Both the position numbers and the translations under genes were made by a program. Under the pieces are notes generated by a model. It made no database searches. It saw nothing but the letters and a program-made list of their open reading frames with translations, and was not told the origin of the DNA. A DNA stretch of 64,000 nucleotides from Verrucomicrobiota bacterium (GTDB taxonomy: Bacteria; Verrucomicrobiota; Verrucomicrobiia; Opitutales; UBA953), in the NCBI GenBank assembly GCA_016871725.1, contig VHCL01000002.1:1-64000 (forward strand). The letters are read 5' to 3'. Of the stretch, positions 22,864 through 32,190 are shown piece after piece; positions within the stretch are counted from its first letter, which is position 1, and each line of letters opens with the position of its first letter.

Positions 22864-25395
22864 ATGCATAAGAGAAACGGATTAGCATTGTTGCTGACGC
22901 TGCTGGCCCTGTCGCTGTGCCTCGGTCTGGCAGCCAGTTGGGTGACCCTCGGGAACATGGAGAGCGCCGCGGTCGCTCATTTCGCCGCTCAGGCCGCCTT
23001 GCGTGCCGGTGCCCGGGGCGCGGCTTTGCGAGGGCTGGCCGGACTGCAGGCTGCCGCCGGTCAGGATGTCGCATTTACCTACTTCAGTCGCTCGGCCGGA
23101 CTCTGCGTCGGCCGAGGGTCATCCGCCGTAATGATGGATGGTGAAGCCGAGGCCGACGGTCTGCGTTGGCGTTGGACGGTCGAGGACCTGTCCCAGTCTC
23201 ATGACCTGGCCGCCCGGCCGATGGCGGCCAGGCGGGCGTCCGCTTGGGCGAAAGGTCGCGCCGGCCGGCCAAAACTGCCGCTGGCCTTGTCGGCTGAGCC
23301 GACGCCGGCGCAGATCGTCGCGCTCGAAGTGGGCGGGCCCGATCTCTACGCGGCCAGCGGCGGCGATCCGCTACGCCAGGGGAATGCCTGGCAGGTCCGT
23401 GGGCTGCTGACGGATCCCGTCCATGGCGGTTGGAAGACGGATTTATCCCGGCCGGCGGCGTTGGCGGCGGCGGCGGGAGAAGAGATCGGGCGGGCGCTCT
23501 CCGGGCCGGCTTGGACGCAACTGCCTTCCCGGGGTCGGCCGTTGTGCTCGATCGCGGAGGCGGAGCGGCGGCTGACGACGGTGCCGGTGCTGGCCGATTT
23601 CCGCCTGAGCCTGGGCTTCTTCAATTCACGTCATGACGGCCGTCATCGGCTCCGTTTCCACGGCTCCGGCGTCCTCTGGAATCCGTTGACGCTCCCGGTG
23701 CTGGCGGGCTCGCAGGGCAAGCTGTTCCTCTGCGAGGTGCTCGGCGCTCCGGAAGTGACGATCACCAATCTCGAGACCGGCGCGACCATCGTGACGGATC
23801 TCGACGATTGTCCGCAGGAGGATTTTGGTGTCGTCCGCCAGGGGCCCCGTGAAAGGGGGCTCTGGTTCTGGGTGGAAGTGGCGGATCCGGAGACGGCGGG
23901 CATGGCGGGGCGCGGTTTGTTGCCCGGCGAGGCCTACGCGTTCTTGAATCCGACGGAGGAGTCCCAGCCGCAAGGGCTGGCGCGCATCCTCGCCAAGACG
24001 ACCTGGCGCCTGGATCGGCGGCCGCATGGGCCGGGCTGGCGTCGACCTGATCCGACGACGTTCCTGCCCGCCGATCGGATCGAAGCGGTCGTCCGCTTTC
24101 GGCAAAGGGTCACGGTGCTCCTCCGGCCTTACGTCGGAGAGCCCTCCCGCGAGGAACCGATCTCGGCCTATCCTTCGGCGCCGCTGCTCACCTTGAAGGA
24201 GGTCGCTTTCCCTGATTTCGGCTTCAGGACCACCGGAGAGGACTACTCCCGCGATGACAGCGCCGGTTACGCATTGAACGAACGACGCGCCTGCCTGCGT
24301 GTCCGGCTGAGGCCTCGTTCCGCGGAGGAGTTCGGAGCCGCGGCCGGAGCTGGCGCGTTCCAGCGGGATTATTGGGATTTCCGGCGACCCGAGGATGCGG
24401 CGGAGTGGTCCGTGGAAGCGCCCCTGCTTTCGGCTCTGGATGTCGTCGATCACGATGCGTCTCCCTGGGCGGGACCTTTGTGGGACCTGCGGGCGAATCG
24501 CCATGATCCCGGATCCGCGGGAGCCTTTGCTTCGCTTCGCCTGCGCGACCTGCCCGGCTGGCCTCATCTCTCCGTGGGGTCGTTGCGCCACCTCGAACCG
24601 CCGGGGTGCACGCGATGGCATCCATGGTTGGACCGAGGATTCTTTTCCGCCCCGTTGACGCTGCCTGAGCCGGGCGTCGTCTCCCATCAGCCGTTCTTGG
24701 CGCCGGTCGAGCCGCGAACCTTTCCCTCTGAGCCGATGGCCAGGGATTTCTTCGTGTTGGGGCCATGGAACGTCAACTCGAGCGATCCTGACGCCTGGGA
24801 AGCGTTCTTACGTGGGGCGACGGGGTCTTGGCGCGCGGACCCCGGCGGTCCGTACGCATCGCCGACCTTGACCGGTCCGTTGTTCTTCACCCGCCCAGGC
24901 GGAGCAGGGCAGGGCAAATGGGGTTCTGCGGTCACCTTGGACGTGGGGGATGAGGCGTTGGCGGATCTATCTCCGCCGGCCCTCGCGGCCGCGCAAGGCG
25001 CGCAGCTGGTCCGGCGTGTCGACGAGGGACGACTGCGGGCATGGTCACGGAAGATCGTCGAACTGCAGCCGACCTGCGGCTGGCCGTTCGCCTCTCTGCG
25101 AGCTTTCGCCGACTCCGGCCTGCTGACGCGTGCCTTGGCGGAGAGCGGGATCAACTTCGGTCCGACGGAAGCGGCCGCCGGCTGGCCGCTGCGTCTGGAG
25201 GCCGCCGATCTCTTGGAAGCCTGGGCGCCGTTGCTGACCGTCCGGGGGGATACTTTCAGGGTCACGGGCAGGGCCGAGGGTGTGGTGGGAGGCATGACCT
25301 GCGAACTCGTAGTCCAGCGGGTGGCGGAAGAGCATCCCTTCCAGCCTTTGGGAAGGAGGTTCAGGATTATTTCGGTGCGGTTTCGTAACCCGTGA
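22864..25395 (+). CDS. Verru_Chthon cassette protein A-like (pilus-type, large)
   Basis: 843 residues from the ATG at 22864. The N-terminus RNGLALLLTLLALSLCLGLA followed by a polar Ala/Gly-rich helix resembles PilX and prepilin-like proteins and the start of TIGR02600 (Verru_Chthon cassette protein A), a family peculiar to Verrucomicrobiota whose cassette normally also has small pilin-like B, C and D genes. Here no B, C or D follows, so this is a solitary or decayed cassette, or a distant relative. The rest is beta-rich and Trp/Pro-rich without recognisable catalytic motifs. Function is unknown; surface or periplasmic location is inferred. Confidence 0.6.
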   Translation: MHKRNGLALLLTLLALSLCLGLAASWVTLGNMESAAVAHFAAQAALRAGARGAALRGLAGLQAAAGQDVAFTYFSRSAGLCVGRGSSAVMMDGEAEADGLRWRWTVEDLSQSHDLAARPMAARRASAWAKGRAGRPKLPLALSAEPTPAQIVALEVGGPDLYAASGGDPLRQGNAWQVRGLLTDPVHGGWKTDLSRPAALAAAAGEEIGRALSGPAWTQLPSRGRPLCSIAEAERRLTTVPVLADFRLSLGFFNSRHDGRHRLRFHGSGVLWNPLTLPVLAGSQGKLFLCEVLGAPEVTITNLETGATIVTDLDDCPQEDFGVVRQGPRERGLWFWVEVADPETAGMAGRGLLPGEAYAFLNPTEESQPQGLARILAKTTWRLDRRPHGPGWRRPDPTTFLPADRIEAVVRFRQRVTVLLRPYVGEPSREEPISAYPSAPLLTLKEVAFPDFGFRTTGEDYSRDDSAGYALNERRACLRVRLRPRSAEEFGAAAGAGAFQRDYWDFRRPEDAAEWSVEAPLLSALDVVDHDASPWAGPLWDLRANRHDPGSAGAFASLRLRDLPGWPHLSVGSLRHLEPPGCTRWHPWLDRGFFSAPLTLPEPGVVSHQPFLAPVEPRTFPSEPMARDFFVLGPWNVNSSDPDAWEAFLRGATGSWRADPGGPYASPTLTGPLFFTRPGGAGQGKWGSAVTLDVGDEALADLSPPALAAAQGAQLVRRVDEGRLRAWSRKIVELQPTCGWPFASLRAFADSGLLTRALAESGINFGPTEAAAGWPLRLEAADLLEAWAPLLTVRGDTFRVTGRAEGVVGGMTCELVVQRVAEEHPFQPLGRRFRIISVRFRNP

Positions 25396-25445
25396 GGGGC
25401 GGGGTCGGCTTGACTGGCGGGGGAAAGGGCTAAGATAGGAGGGGT

Positions 25446-26156
25446 ATGCACGAATCCAATCCCTTCATCGTCGCTGACGCCCCGGCCGCCGACCGCGCCG
25501 CTTTCTTCCGCCGCACCTACGGCCTGGTGGCCGCCGCCTTCGGCGCCTTCGCGATCGCGCTCTTCGGTCTCTTCGTCTCCGGCGTGGCCGAGACGTTCAT
25601 GCGCGCCATCGCCGGCGTCGGCTCCTGGGGCATGCTCGGGGTGATGGTCCTCTTCTGGCTCGGCACCACGGCCGCCCAGTCGCTGGCCTTCAGCCGCGCC
25701 TCCCGCCTGGCGCAGTATGCCGGCCTAGGCCTCTACGTCCTCCTGCAGGCCATCATCTTCGTCCCGCTGATCTACTACACCGCCATCGTCACCAAGGGTA
25801 ACCCCGGCGAGATCCTCATCCCGGCCTGCCTCGCTACCGGTGCCCTCGTCGTCGCCCTGACGGCCGTGGTGTTCATGACCAACCTGGACTTCTCCTTCCT
25901 CAAGGTCGCCATCGTCATCGGCAGCATCTGCGCCCTCGGCATCATCGTCGTCTCGCTCTTCGCCGGTTGGTCGCTCGGCGCCTGGTTCTCCATCGCGATG
26001 ATCGTCCTGATGGCCACCGTGATCCTCTACCAGACCAACGAAGTGAAGAACACCATGGAGACCGACCAGCACGTCGCGGCGGCCTTCGTCCTGTTCTCGG
26101 CCTTCGTGACGCTGCTCTTCTACGTCATCCGCCTCTTCGCGGGTCGTCGCGAGTAA
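25446..26156 (+). CDS. Bax inhibitor-1 / YccA family membrane protein
   Basis: 236 residues with seven membrane helices and the family's features: an N-terminal cytoplasmic part ending FFRRTYGLVAAAFGAFAIAL, and a last helix followed by a short basic tail (LFAGRRE). Bacterial homologues such as YetJ act as pH-sensitive calcium leak channels and YccA modulates FtsH. A good Shine-Dalgarno (AGGAGG, about 8 bases before the ATG) is present, unlike most neighbours. A strong terminator follows. Confidence 0.92.
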   Translation: MHESNPFIVADAPAADRAAFFRRTYGLVAAAFGAFAIALFGLFVSGVAETFMRAIAGVGSWGMLGVMVLFWLGTTAAQSLAFSRASRLAQYAGLGLYVLLQAIIFVPLIYYTAIVTKGNPGEILIPACLATGALVVALTAVVFMTNLDFSFLKVAIVIGSICALGIIVVSLFAGWSLGAWFSIAMIVLMATVILYQTNEVKNTMETDQHVAAAFVLFSAFVTLLFYVIRLFAGRRE

Positions 26157-26179
26157 GCACCCTGCGAGGAAACTTCCGA

Positions 26180-26217
26180 GGGCTCCCCGGTGTTCCATCG
26201 GGGAGCCCTTCTTATTT
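26180..26217 (+). terminator. Rho-independent terminator after Bax-inhibitor gene
   Basis: GGGCTCCCCG and CGGGGAGCCC form a perfect 10-pair stem with a nine-base loop, followed by TTCTTATTT. The next gene's ATG is the very next base, so that gene either starts from read-through or from a promoter inside the preceding gene. Confidence 0.85.
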
Positions 26218-27054
26218 ATGCGCCGCTTCCTGCTGATCCTACTTACCGTCCTGGCCGCTCCTTCGCTGTCGGCACAAGGCAAGATCCGTGAACTCCTGGC
26301 GGCCAAGGCCCCCGAGGGGTTCGTCGAGCAGTCCTGGGAGGTCGATGGCGTCAAGCGCACGGCCCTCGTCCGCGTGCCGGCCGGGGCGACCGGGCCGATG
26401 CCCCTCGTCTTCTGTTGGCACGGCCACGGCGGCCGTTCGACGCACTCCGCCAGTCGCTGGGGTTACGGCGAGGTCGACAAGACCTCGCTCTTGGTCTTCC
26501 CGCAGGGCCTGCCGACCGTCTCGCCGTTGGTCGATAAGGAAGGGCGCATGCCGGGCTGGCAGACGTCCGTCACGAGCGAAGGCGGGCGCGACCTGCGCTT
26601 CTTCGACGTCATGCTGGCCGACCTGAAAAAGAAGCATGCGGTGGATGACCGCCGCATCTACTCGATGGGCCATTCCAACGGCGCGGCCTTCAGCTATCTG
26701 CTCTGGCAGGCGCGTCCGGACGTCCTCGCCGCCATCGGCTCCGTCGCGGGAAGCCTCCGTCCGGACGGCAAGCCCACGACGCCTTTGCCGGTGATCCACG
26801 TCGCCGGGAAGAAGGACCCCTTGGCCAAGTTCGCCTGGCAGCAGGCGACCTTCGCCGCCGTCCGTCGGTTCAACGGTTGCGCCGAGGAAGGGCAGCCGTG
26901 GGCCAAGGAAGGCGTGCTCGACGCCACGATCTATGCTTCGACCAAGGGCGCGCCGCTCGTGACCGCGATCCATGAAGGCGGCCACGAATACGCCAAGGGC
27001 TCGACCGAGCTGATCGTCCGCTTCTTCAAGGAGAACGCCAAGTCCGCCCAGTGA
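26218..27054 (+). CDS. Secreted PHB-depolymerase/feruloyl-esterase-like hydrolase
   Basis: 278 residues with a signal peptide (about 1-19). VFCWHGHGG is the oxyanion block, SMGHSNGAAFSY holds the nucleophile (GHSNG), DPLAKF near 200 the likely acid and GGHEY the histidine. These blocks match the LpqC/poly(3-hydroxybutyrate)-depolymerase and CE1 feruloyl-esterase group of alpha/beta hydrolases. The substrate may be a plant-wall ester or a polyester. The ATG directly follows a terminator and has no Shine-Dalgarno. Confidence 0.85.
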   Translation: MRRFLLILLTVLAAPSLSAQGKIRELLAAKAPEGFVEQSWEVDGVKRTALVRVPAGATGPMPLVFCWHGHGGRSTHSASRWGYGEVDKTSLLVFPQGLPTVSPLVDKEGRMPGWQTSVTSEGGRDLRFFDVMLADLKKKHAVDDRRIYSMGHSNGAAFSYLLWQARPDVLAAIGSVAGSLRPDGKPTTPLPVIHVAGKKDPLAKFAWQQATFAAVRRFNGCAEEGQPWAKEGVLDATIYASTKGAPLVTAIHEGGHEYAKGSTELIVRFFKENAKSAQ

Positions 27055-29778
27055 TCAGCGGCCGGGGTCGTCCGTCAGGATCGTCAGGTCGTCGAGGTAG
27101 AACTCGGTCTTCTCGTTGGCGTTGCTGATGAAGCCCACCCAGTCGAGGGTCTTCATGTCGGGGTGACGGCAGGGGAGATCTTTGAACTCCTGGGTCGCTC
27201 CGCCTTCCGGCGTGACCTTGAGGTTCCAGCGTCCGGTGACGGCGTCGCCGATGACGGCGGAGAGCTCGAAGCGAATCCATTTCTGGGTCGGCACGGCGAC
27301 GTCGAGACCCTTGACGCCGGTCAGGCGTCCGTTCTGGACGTGGAGGACCGGGCCGGTCCGGTAGGGGTTGCCCGCCGTGCGCCACTCGTGGATGAAGATC
27401 GCCTTGGGTTCCAGGTAGAGCGCGAAACTCACCGTCGAGGTGCCCCTCCGGTGGTGGGGGTGGAAGGAGAGCATCGGGAAGTAGGCCCGGGGCAGGCCGG
27501 GGGCGTCCTGGAAGAGCAGGGACTGCTTGCCTGCGGCCTGCCTAGCCGTCGTCAGGCGCAGGGCGTCGCCGAGGCCGACGCGTGGCTTGCCCGGGGCGGA
27601 GCCGAGGGCGCTCAGGGCCGGCGCCGCGTGCGGGAAGGGACGCTGCGTGTCATTGATGCGTCCCTCGAAATCGTGCCGAAGGTTCAGTCCCGGCGCTTTC
27701 GGCTTGGCGGGGCGGGGCGTCGTCGGGCCGCGGTCGAAGGTCGCCGCCAAGCTCCGCCATGCCGGGTCGTCGCGGAGCACGCCCATCGCGGCCACGTCGG
27801 GCTGCTTGAAACCGAGCGCCAGCGCGGGTGAGCCGGGCCGGAGACGGAAATCCCGCTTGGCGGGGTCGACGAACAGCGGATCGGCGACGGTGGAGCCGAC
27901 GTCCTGTCCCTGCTTCTGCCAATCGGCGAGGGAAAGTTTCTTCGCGGCGAACGTCACCGGCCGGGCCGAGTAGTCCCAGTAGAGGTTGTCCTTGAGGAGG
28001 AAGTTCGCGGTCGCGCCGCTCCAGTTGCTGCCGAGGAGCTCGCCGCGGTCGTAGACGATGAGGTTCTTCTCGAACGTGAAGGAGAGGTGTTCCTCGGCCC
28101 GGCTCCGCTTGACCTGATACTCCTCGGCGAAAGCCAGGATGTTGCCGCGGATGACGTTGTCCTTGCCGTAGTGCTGATGGAAGCCGCCGTCCGTGGTGTC
28201 GTGCACCACGTTGCCTTCCATGGTGATGCCCGTGCTGCCTTCGTCCGTGTACAGGCCCCAGCCGCCGTAGGTGAAGCAGGTCACGTCGTGGATATGGTTG
28301 TGGCTCACCGAGGTGCCTTCGGAAGGCCCGAGGGTGTAGACGCCGCCCATGTCGCTGAGGAGCCCTTTGCCGAGGTGATGCAGGTGGTTCCATTCCACCC
28401 GGTTGCGCTTGGCCGCGCTGGGCGCGTAGCCCCAGCGCCAGCCGACGGAGACCGCGGAGTAGAAGAAGTCGGAGATCTCGTTGTGCGTCACCTCGTTGTC
28501 GGAGGACGAGCCGATCCAGACGCCGACGGCGCAGGGGAAGAGCAGGCCGCCGTCGCGGATGATGTTGTTATGGATCCGGTTGTGGCGGGCGTGGTTCGCC
28601 GGGTTGGTCTCGTCGTTCAGCGAGCCGACCTTGACGCCGCCGGCGCCGAGGTCGGTGATCAGGCACTTCTCGACGACGACGCCGCGGCTGCCTTGGCGGA
28701 GGGAGAAGCCGTAGCTGCCGACATGGGCGAGTTCGCAGCCGAAGAAGGCCACGGCGTCGGCATGCTCGACGGTGATGACGCCGTCGACGGTCCGCACCGC
28801 GGCCTGGTTGGGGACGGAGGTCGCCAGCGAGGGCACGCCCTTGGCGTGGTGGAAGCGGAGTCCGCGGAAGGCGAGGTGCCGGACGGGCGATGCGGCGGTC
28901 CCGGCGAGGGTCAGCAGCTTCTCCGCGACCGGGATGACTCCGCGGACGGCGGCGAGGTCCTCGCCGGGTCTCGGCAGGTAGCTCAGCCGGCCGTCGCGGG
29001 CCAGGAACCATTCGCCGGGTTCATCGAGCAGCCCCGGCAGGTTCTCGATGACCATCCCGGTGAGATGGTCGAAAGCGGTGTTGGCCTTCTGGGCGGGGCC
29101 GCGGACGGTGAGCACGCCCTTGGCCGGGTCGGCGGATTCGACGCGGCTGCGCGTCGTGTCCCATTTATGGTAGAAGGTGACCACCGCGTCCTTGGTCTCG
29201 GCCGAGGACGCCTCGCCGAAGACCGCGAGTTCCGCCGGCGTGACGTTCAGGGTCTGCTCCGTGAAGCCGGGCGTGGCGGCGCCGGCGGGCAGGGGGGTCT
29301 CCCGCTCAAGGCTCCGGAGAAAGCGTGTGCCGGGATGGCTCGTACGGGCGCGGGTGGCGCGGCGGTCGCCGACCCAAAGTTGTTCGAACATGCCGGCCTC
29401 GGCGGGCGTCTCCAGCGTCCAGCGTCCGTCGCGGCCGGAGGCGAAGGGCGGAAGTTCGCGTCCGCCCGAGATCATGACCTGGGCGCCCGGAGCGGCTTCA
29501 TACGTGATGGTCCGGCTGGCTTCGCCGGAATCTTGCCCGTCGAAAGCGACGGCCTGCGTGATCCGGTAAGTCCCGGCGGCGAAAACGACGCGGACCGGCT
29601 CGGTCAACGGCCGGGGCAGCTTGCGCACGGCCTGCCGGGCGCCTTCCAACGAGGCCAGCGGAGCGTCCGCGCGGCCGCTGGCGCGGTCATCGCCGTTCGG
29701 CGCGACATGCAGGACGGTCGCCGAGGCGAGGCCGGGCAGGAAGGCGAGCAACAGGAGGCGACGGCAAGGCATGGTCAT
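27055..29778 (-). CDS. Large secreted right-handed beta-helix protein
   Basis: About 907 residues from the ATG at 29778 (ATG 29772 is equally possible), with a signal peptide (about 1-21). After [16 protein letters not shown] comes a parallel beta-helix region (about 330-620) rich in the repeats typical of pectate-lyase-like proteins: N-x-I-x-x-N/D steps such as [28 protein letters not shown] and [16 protein letters not shown]. The last 190 residues look like a beta-sandwich, perhaps concanavalin-like, that may bind glycans. Such proteins are frequent in polysaccharide degraders; no catalytic residues can be assigned with confidence. It is convergent with the esterase at 27054. Confidence 0.85.
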   Translation of the reverse strand: MTMPCRRLLLLAFLPGLASATVLHVAPNGDDRASGRADAPLASLEGARQAVRKLPRPLTEPVRVVFAAGTYRITQAVAFDGQDSGEASRTITYEAAPGAQVMISGGRELPPFASGRDGRWTLETPAEAGMFEQLWVGDRRATRARTSHPGTRFLRSLERETPLPAGAATPGFTEQTLNVTPAELAVFGEASSAETKDAVVTFYHKWDTTRSRVESADPAKGVLTVRGPAQKANTAFDHLTGMVIENLPGLLDEPGEWFLARDGRLSYLPRPGEDLAAVRGVIPVAEKLLTLAGTAASPVRHLAFRGLRFHHAKGVPSLATSVPNQAAVRTVDGVITVEHADAVAFFGCELAHVGSYGFSLRQGSRGVVVEKCLITDLGAGGVKVGSLNDETNPANHARHNRIHNNIIRDGGLLFPCAVGVWIGSSSDNEVTHNEISDFFYSAVSVGWRWGYAPSAAKRNRVEWNHLHHLGKGLLSDMGGVYTLGPSEGTSVSHNHIHDVTCFTYGGWGLYTDEGSTGITMEGNVVHDTTDGGFHQHYGKDNVIRGNILAFAEEYQVKRSRAEEHLSFTFEKNLIVYDRGELLGSNWSGATANFLLKDNLYWDYSARPVTFAAKKLSLADWQKQGQDVGSTVADPLFVDPAKRDFRLRPGSPALALGFKQPDVAAMGVLRDDPAWRSLAATFDRGPTTPRPAKPKAPGLNLRHDFEGRINDTQRPFPHAAPALSALGSAPGKPRVGLGDALRLTTARQAAGKQSLLFQDAPGLPRAYFPMLSFHPHHRRGTSTVSFALYLEPKAIFIHEWRTAGNPYRTGPVLHVQNGRLTGVKGLDVAVPTQKWIRFELSAVIGDAVTGRWNLKVTPEGGATQEFKDLPCRHPDMKTLDWVGFISNANEKTEFYLDDLTILTDDPGR

Positions 29779-29807
29779 CCCGACAACACCGCCGGGGGGC
29801 GGTTCCC

Positions 29808-30521
29808 TCAAGCCTTTCTCGTCACGTAGAAGCGGGTCTCTCCGGCGAACTCGCGCACCAACGGACCGTCGGCGGCGACGGCGGTGCTCAGCGGGCATTC
29901 GATGACCTCGAAGCCCGTCGCGGTCAGTTCGGCGCGCGTCTCGGCTTCGGTGCTGCTATGGATGAACACCGGGGAGGTGTCGCTTTCGTGCCAGCGGTCT
30001 CCTGGAATGACGTCGGGCTCGCGGGCTTCCTGCGCCCAGTAGGCCGCGTTGGCGCCTTTCTCGCGGTCGGAGGCCGTGAACAGGAAGACGCCGCCGGGCC
30101 TGAGCACGCGGTGGATCGACCGGAGGGCGGCGAGGCGATGGTCCCGGCTCGGCAGGCACATCAGTCCGTTGAAGGCGAAGATCGCGTGATCGAACGAAGC
30201 GTCGGGGTAGGTCAGCGCCGTGGCGTCCTGCTGTTCGACGGATCGCTCCCAGTCCTCGTCGTGGTCGGCGAGCACCGCCCGGGCGAGGCTGACCATGATC
30301 GGCGAGAAGTCCGTGGCCGTCACGTCGGCGTAGCCGGCCTGGCGGAGCCCGAGGGCCACCCGTCCGCCGCCGCATCCGAGTTCGAGCAAGCGGGCCGATT
30401 TCGGCAGATGGCGTTCGATGAGCACGCGCTCGGACGCCCACAGCCCGACCCGGACCGCGGCCCGGGCGTAGTGCAGGGCCGTCTCGGTCTCGAGCCAGTG
30501 GGCCTGCGGGTCGCGTTCCAT
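29808..30521 (-). CDS. Class I SAM-dependent methyltransferase
   Basis: 237 residues from the ATG at 30521; the longer frame begins with TTG at 30533. Motif I is [15 protein letters not shown], motif II-like TATDFSP follows, and [18 protein letters not shown] is the region after strand 4 typical of the Methyltransf_25/11 group. The protein is cytoplasmic; the acceptor is unknown. It is divergent from the DUF192 lipoprotein gene with 54 bases between starts, and ends 29 bases from the beta-helix gene start, possibly forming an operon with it. Confidence 0.88.
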   Translation of the reverse strand: MERDPQAHWLETETALHYARAAVRVGLWASERVLIERHLPKSARLLELGCGGGRVALGLRQAGYADVTATDFSPIMVSLARAVLADHDEDWERSVEQQDATALTYPDASFDHAIFAFNGLMCLPSRDHRLAALRSIHRVLRPGGVFLFTASDREKGANAAYWAQEAREPDVIPGDRWHESDTSPVFIHSSTEAETRAELTATGFEVIECPLSTAVAADGPLVREFAGETRFYVTRKA

Positions 30522-30575
30522 CCGGCCAAGCAAGCGAAACTTGCCTCCGTGGCAATCGCAGGAACACTCGGCCGC

Positions 30576-31079
30576 ATGTTCCGGTCGCTCCTCCTCGTCC
30601 TGGTCCTCGGGTTCGCCGCTTGCGATCGCCCCCGCCCGGAAGCCGCGCCGGTCCGTGAGCTCGGTCTGGAGACCCGCTTCCCCGTCCGCATGGGCGAGGT
30701 GCTCGCGCAGGTGCGCGTGGCCGTCTCCGACCTAGAGAAAGCGCGCGGGCTGATGGGCGTGGCCCGGCTGGAGGAGGCCGAAGGCATGGCGTTCCTTTAC
30801 GACGAGGACGGCCCCATGAGCTTCTGGATGAAGAACACGCTGATCGACCTCGACATCGCGTTCGTGGGGCGTGACGGCACCATCCTGGAGGTCCGGACGA
30901 TGACCGCGGGCGACACCGAGACGACCACCTCCGTCACGCGGCAGGCGCGGTTCGCGGTCGAGATGCGCGCCGGTTGGTTCCGCGACTTCGGCGTCAAGCC
31001 GGGCGACCGGGTCAACCTGCAGGACCTCCGTTCGGCCGTGCGGGCGCGGGGGTATGACGTGAAGAAGTTCCTTCCCTGA
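30576..31079 (+). CDS. DUF192 lipoprotein
   Basis: 167 residues. The N-terminus LLLVLVLGFAAC ends in a lipobox with Cys16 or so, so the mature protein is probably a lipoprotein. The DUF192 domain follows: VSDLEKARGLMGVARL, GMAFLYDEDGPMSFWMKNTL and AVEMRAGWFRDFGVKPGD are its conserved parts. DUF192 proteins are small secreted beta-barrels of unclear role. It starts at the ATG at 30576; upstream codons belong to the antisense of the methyltransferase gene. Confidence 0.85.
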   Translation: MFRSLLLVLVLGFAACDRPRPEAAPVRELGLETRFPVRMGEVLAQVRVAVSDLEKARGLMGVARLEEAEGMAFLYDEDGPMSFWMKNTLIDLDIAFVGRDGTILEVRTMTAGDTETTTSVTRQARFAVEMRAGWFRDFGVKPGDRVNLQDLRSAVRARGYDVKKFLP

Positions 31080-31081
31080 GC

Positions 31082-31186
31082 TCAGAGCGAGCGCCAGAGG
31101 AACAGCAGCCCGGAGGCGCCGGCGAGGAGGAGCAGCACGGCGGCGAGCGCCAGGCGTTCCGCGGCGGTCGTCCGGAAGATCCTCAT
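31082..31186 (-). CDS. 34-residue membrane peptide coupled to prenyl synthase
   Basis: A very short gene whose ATG (31186-31184) overlaps the TGA of the polyprenyl synthase gene (ATGA). The predicted peptide begins MRIFRTTAAERLA, has one hydrophobic stretch of about 20 residues and ends LFLWRSL. Basic residues before the helix favour N-inside orientation. The overlap, codon use and clean membrane-peptide composition support translation; there is no homologue I can name. It is followed by the convergent DUF192 stop two bases away. Confidence 0.55.
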   Translation of the reverse strand: MRIFRTTAAERLALAAVLLLLAGASGLLFLWRSL

Positions 31187-32133
31187 GCGCGCGGGGCCAG
31201 CCGGCCCGCGGCTTCGCGGAGGAAGCCCGTCAGGCGGAGCAGGAAATAGGGCGAAGGCGAGCCGGCGACCGGCGCCAGGGCCTGTTCGGCGGACGCGATC
31301 TCGGCGTCGAGCCGACGGAACGATTCGCGCCAGGCGGCCGCGGAGATGAGCCGGCGGGCGTCGCCGCCGGCGCGCAGGGGCGCCAGGAAGCCTTTGCCCG
31401 AGAGGTCGCGTTCGAGCAGCATCGGGAGGGTCAGTTTGCCGCTGGCGGCGTCGGTGCCGAGGGTCTTGCCCGCCTTGGCGTCGTCCTGCAGCAGGTCGAC
31501 CAGGTCGTCATAGATCTGGTAGGCGATGCCGAGGTGGCGGCCGAAGAGGGCGCAGGCGTCGACGTGTTCGGGCGGACGCTCGGCCAGCAGGGCGCCGATA
31601 CGGCAGGCGCCTTCGAAGAGTTCGGCGGTCTTCAGGCGGATGTGACGGTAGTAGTCTTCCAGCGAAAGGTCGTCGTGCCCGCGGGAGAAGGTCTGGCAGA
31701 CCTCGCCGGAGCAGACCTCGCGGGAGGCGCGGGCGACGATGCGGCAGAGTTCCGGGGTGGGGTGGTCGGCCGCCAGCACGAGGGCGTGGGCGAACAAGGC
31801 GTCGCCGAAGAGCACGGCGGCGTGGGCGCCGTGGGTGCGGTTGGGGGTGGCGCTCCCGTGACGGGTGTCGGCGCCGTCGAGCACGTCGTCGTGCACCAAC
31901 GTCGCGAGGTGCACCAGTTCGATGATGCCCGCGCCGCGGACCAAGGCGGCCGGGGGCGGACCGCCGGCGCCGGCGCCGAAGGCGAGCAGGGGGCGGAGGC
32001 GCTTGCCCGGATGGGCGAGCACGTCGCGGACCATCGGACGGACCTCCGGCTCGAACGCGAGCTCCTGCGCCGCGAGGAATTGCTCGAGGGCCGCGAAATG
32101 GGCTTCAAGGCCGACGTGCAGCGGGGAGGACAC
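31183..32133 (-). CDS. Polyprenyl diphosphate synthase
   Basis: 316 residues of the trans-isoprenyl diphosphate synthase family. First Asp-rich motif LVHDDVLDGADTRHG (about residue 80) and second YQIYDDLVDLLQDD (about 210) are intact and bind magnesium and the allylic diphosphate. Length and motif spacing match octaprenyl/heptaprenyl synthases (IspB-like) that make the side chain of respiratory quinones. The start is GTG at 32133. The 34-residue membrane peptide overlaps its stop. The chain length of the product cannot be read from the sequence. Confidence 0.93.
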   Translation of the reverse strand: MSSPLHVGLEAHFAALEQFLAAQELAFEPEVRPMVRDVLAHPGKRLRPLLAFGAGAGGPPPAALVRGAGIIELVHLATLVHDDVLDGADTRHGSATPNRTHGAHAAVLFGDALFAHALVLAADHPTPELCRIVARASREVCSGEVCQTFSRGHDDLSLEDYYRHIRLKTAELFEGACRIGALLAERPPEHVDACALFGRHLGIAYQIYDDLVDLLQDDAKAGKTLGTDAASGKLTLPMLLERDLSGKGFLAPLRAGGDARRLISAAAWRESFRRLDAEIASAEQALAPVAGSPSPYFLLRLTGFLREAAGRLAPRA

Positions 32134-32190
32134 GCCGCAATCTGCGAGCGAAGCCGTCCCTGCGCAAGCGCAGGATGCGGATTGTGCCGG

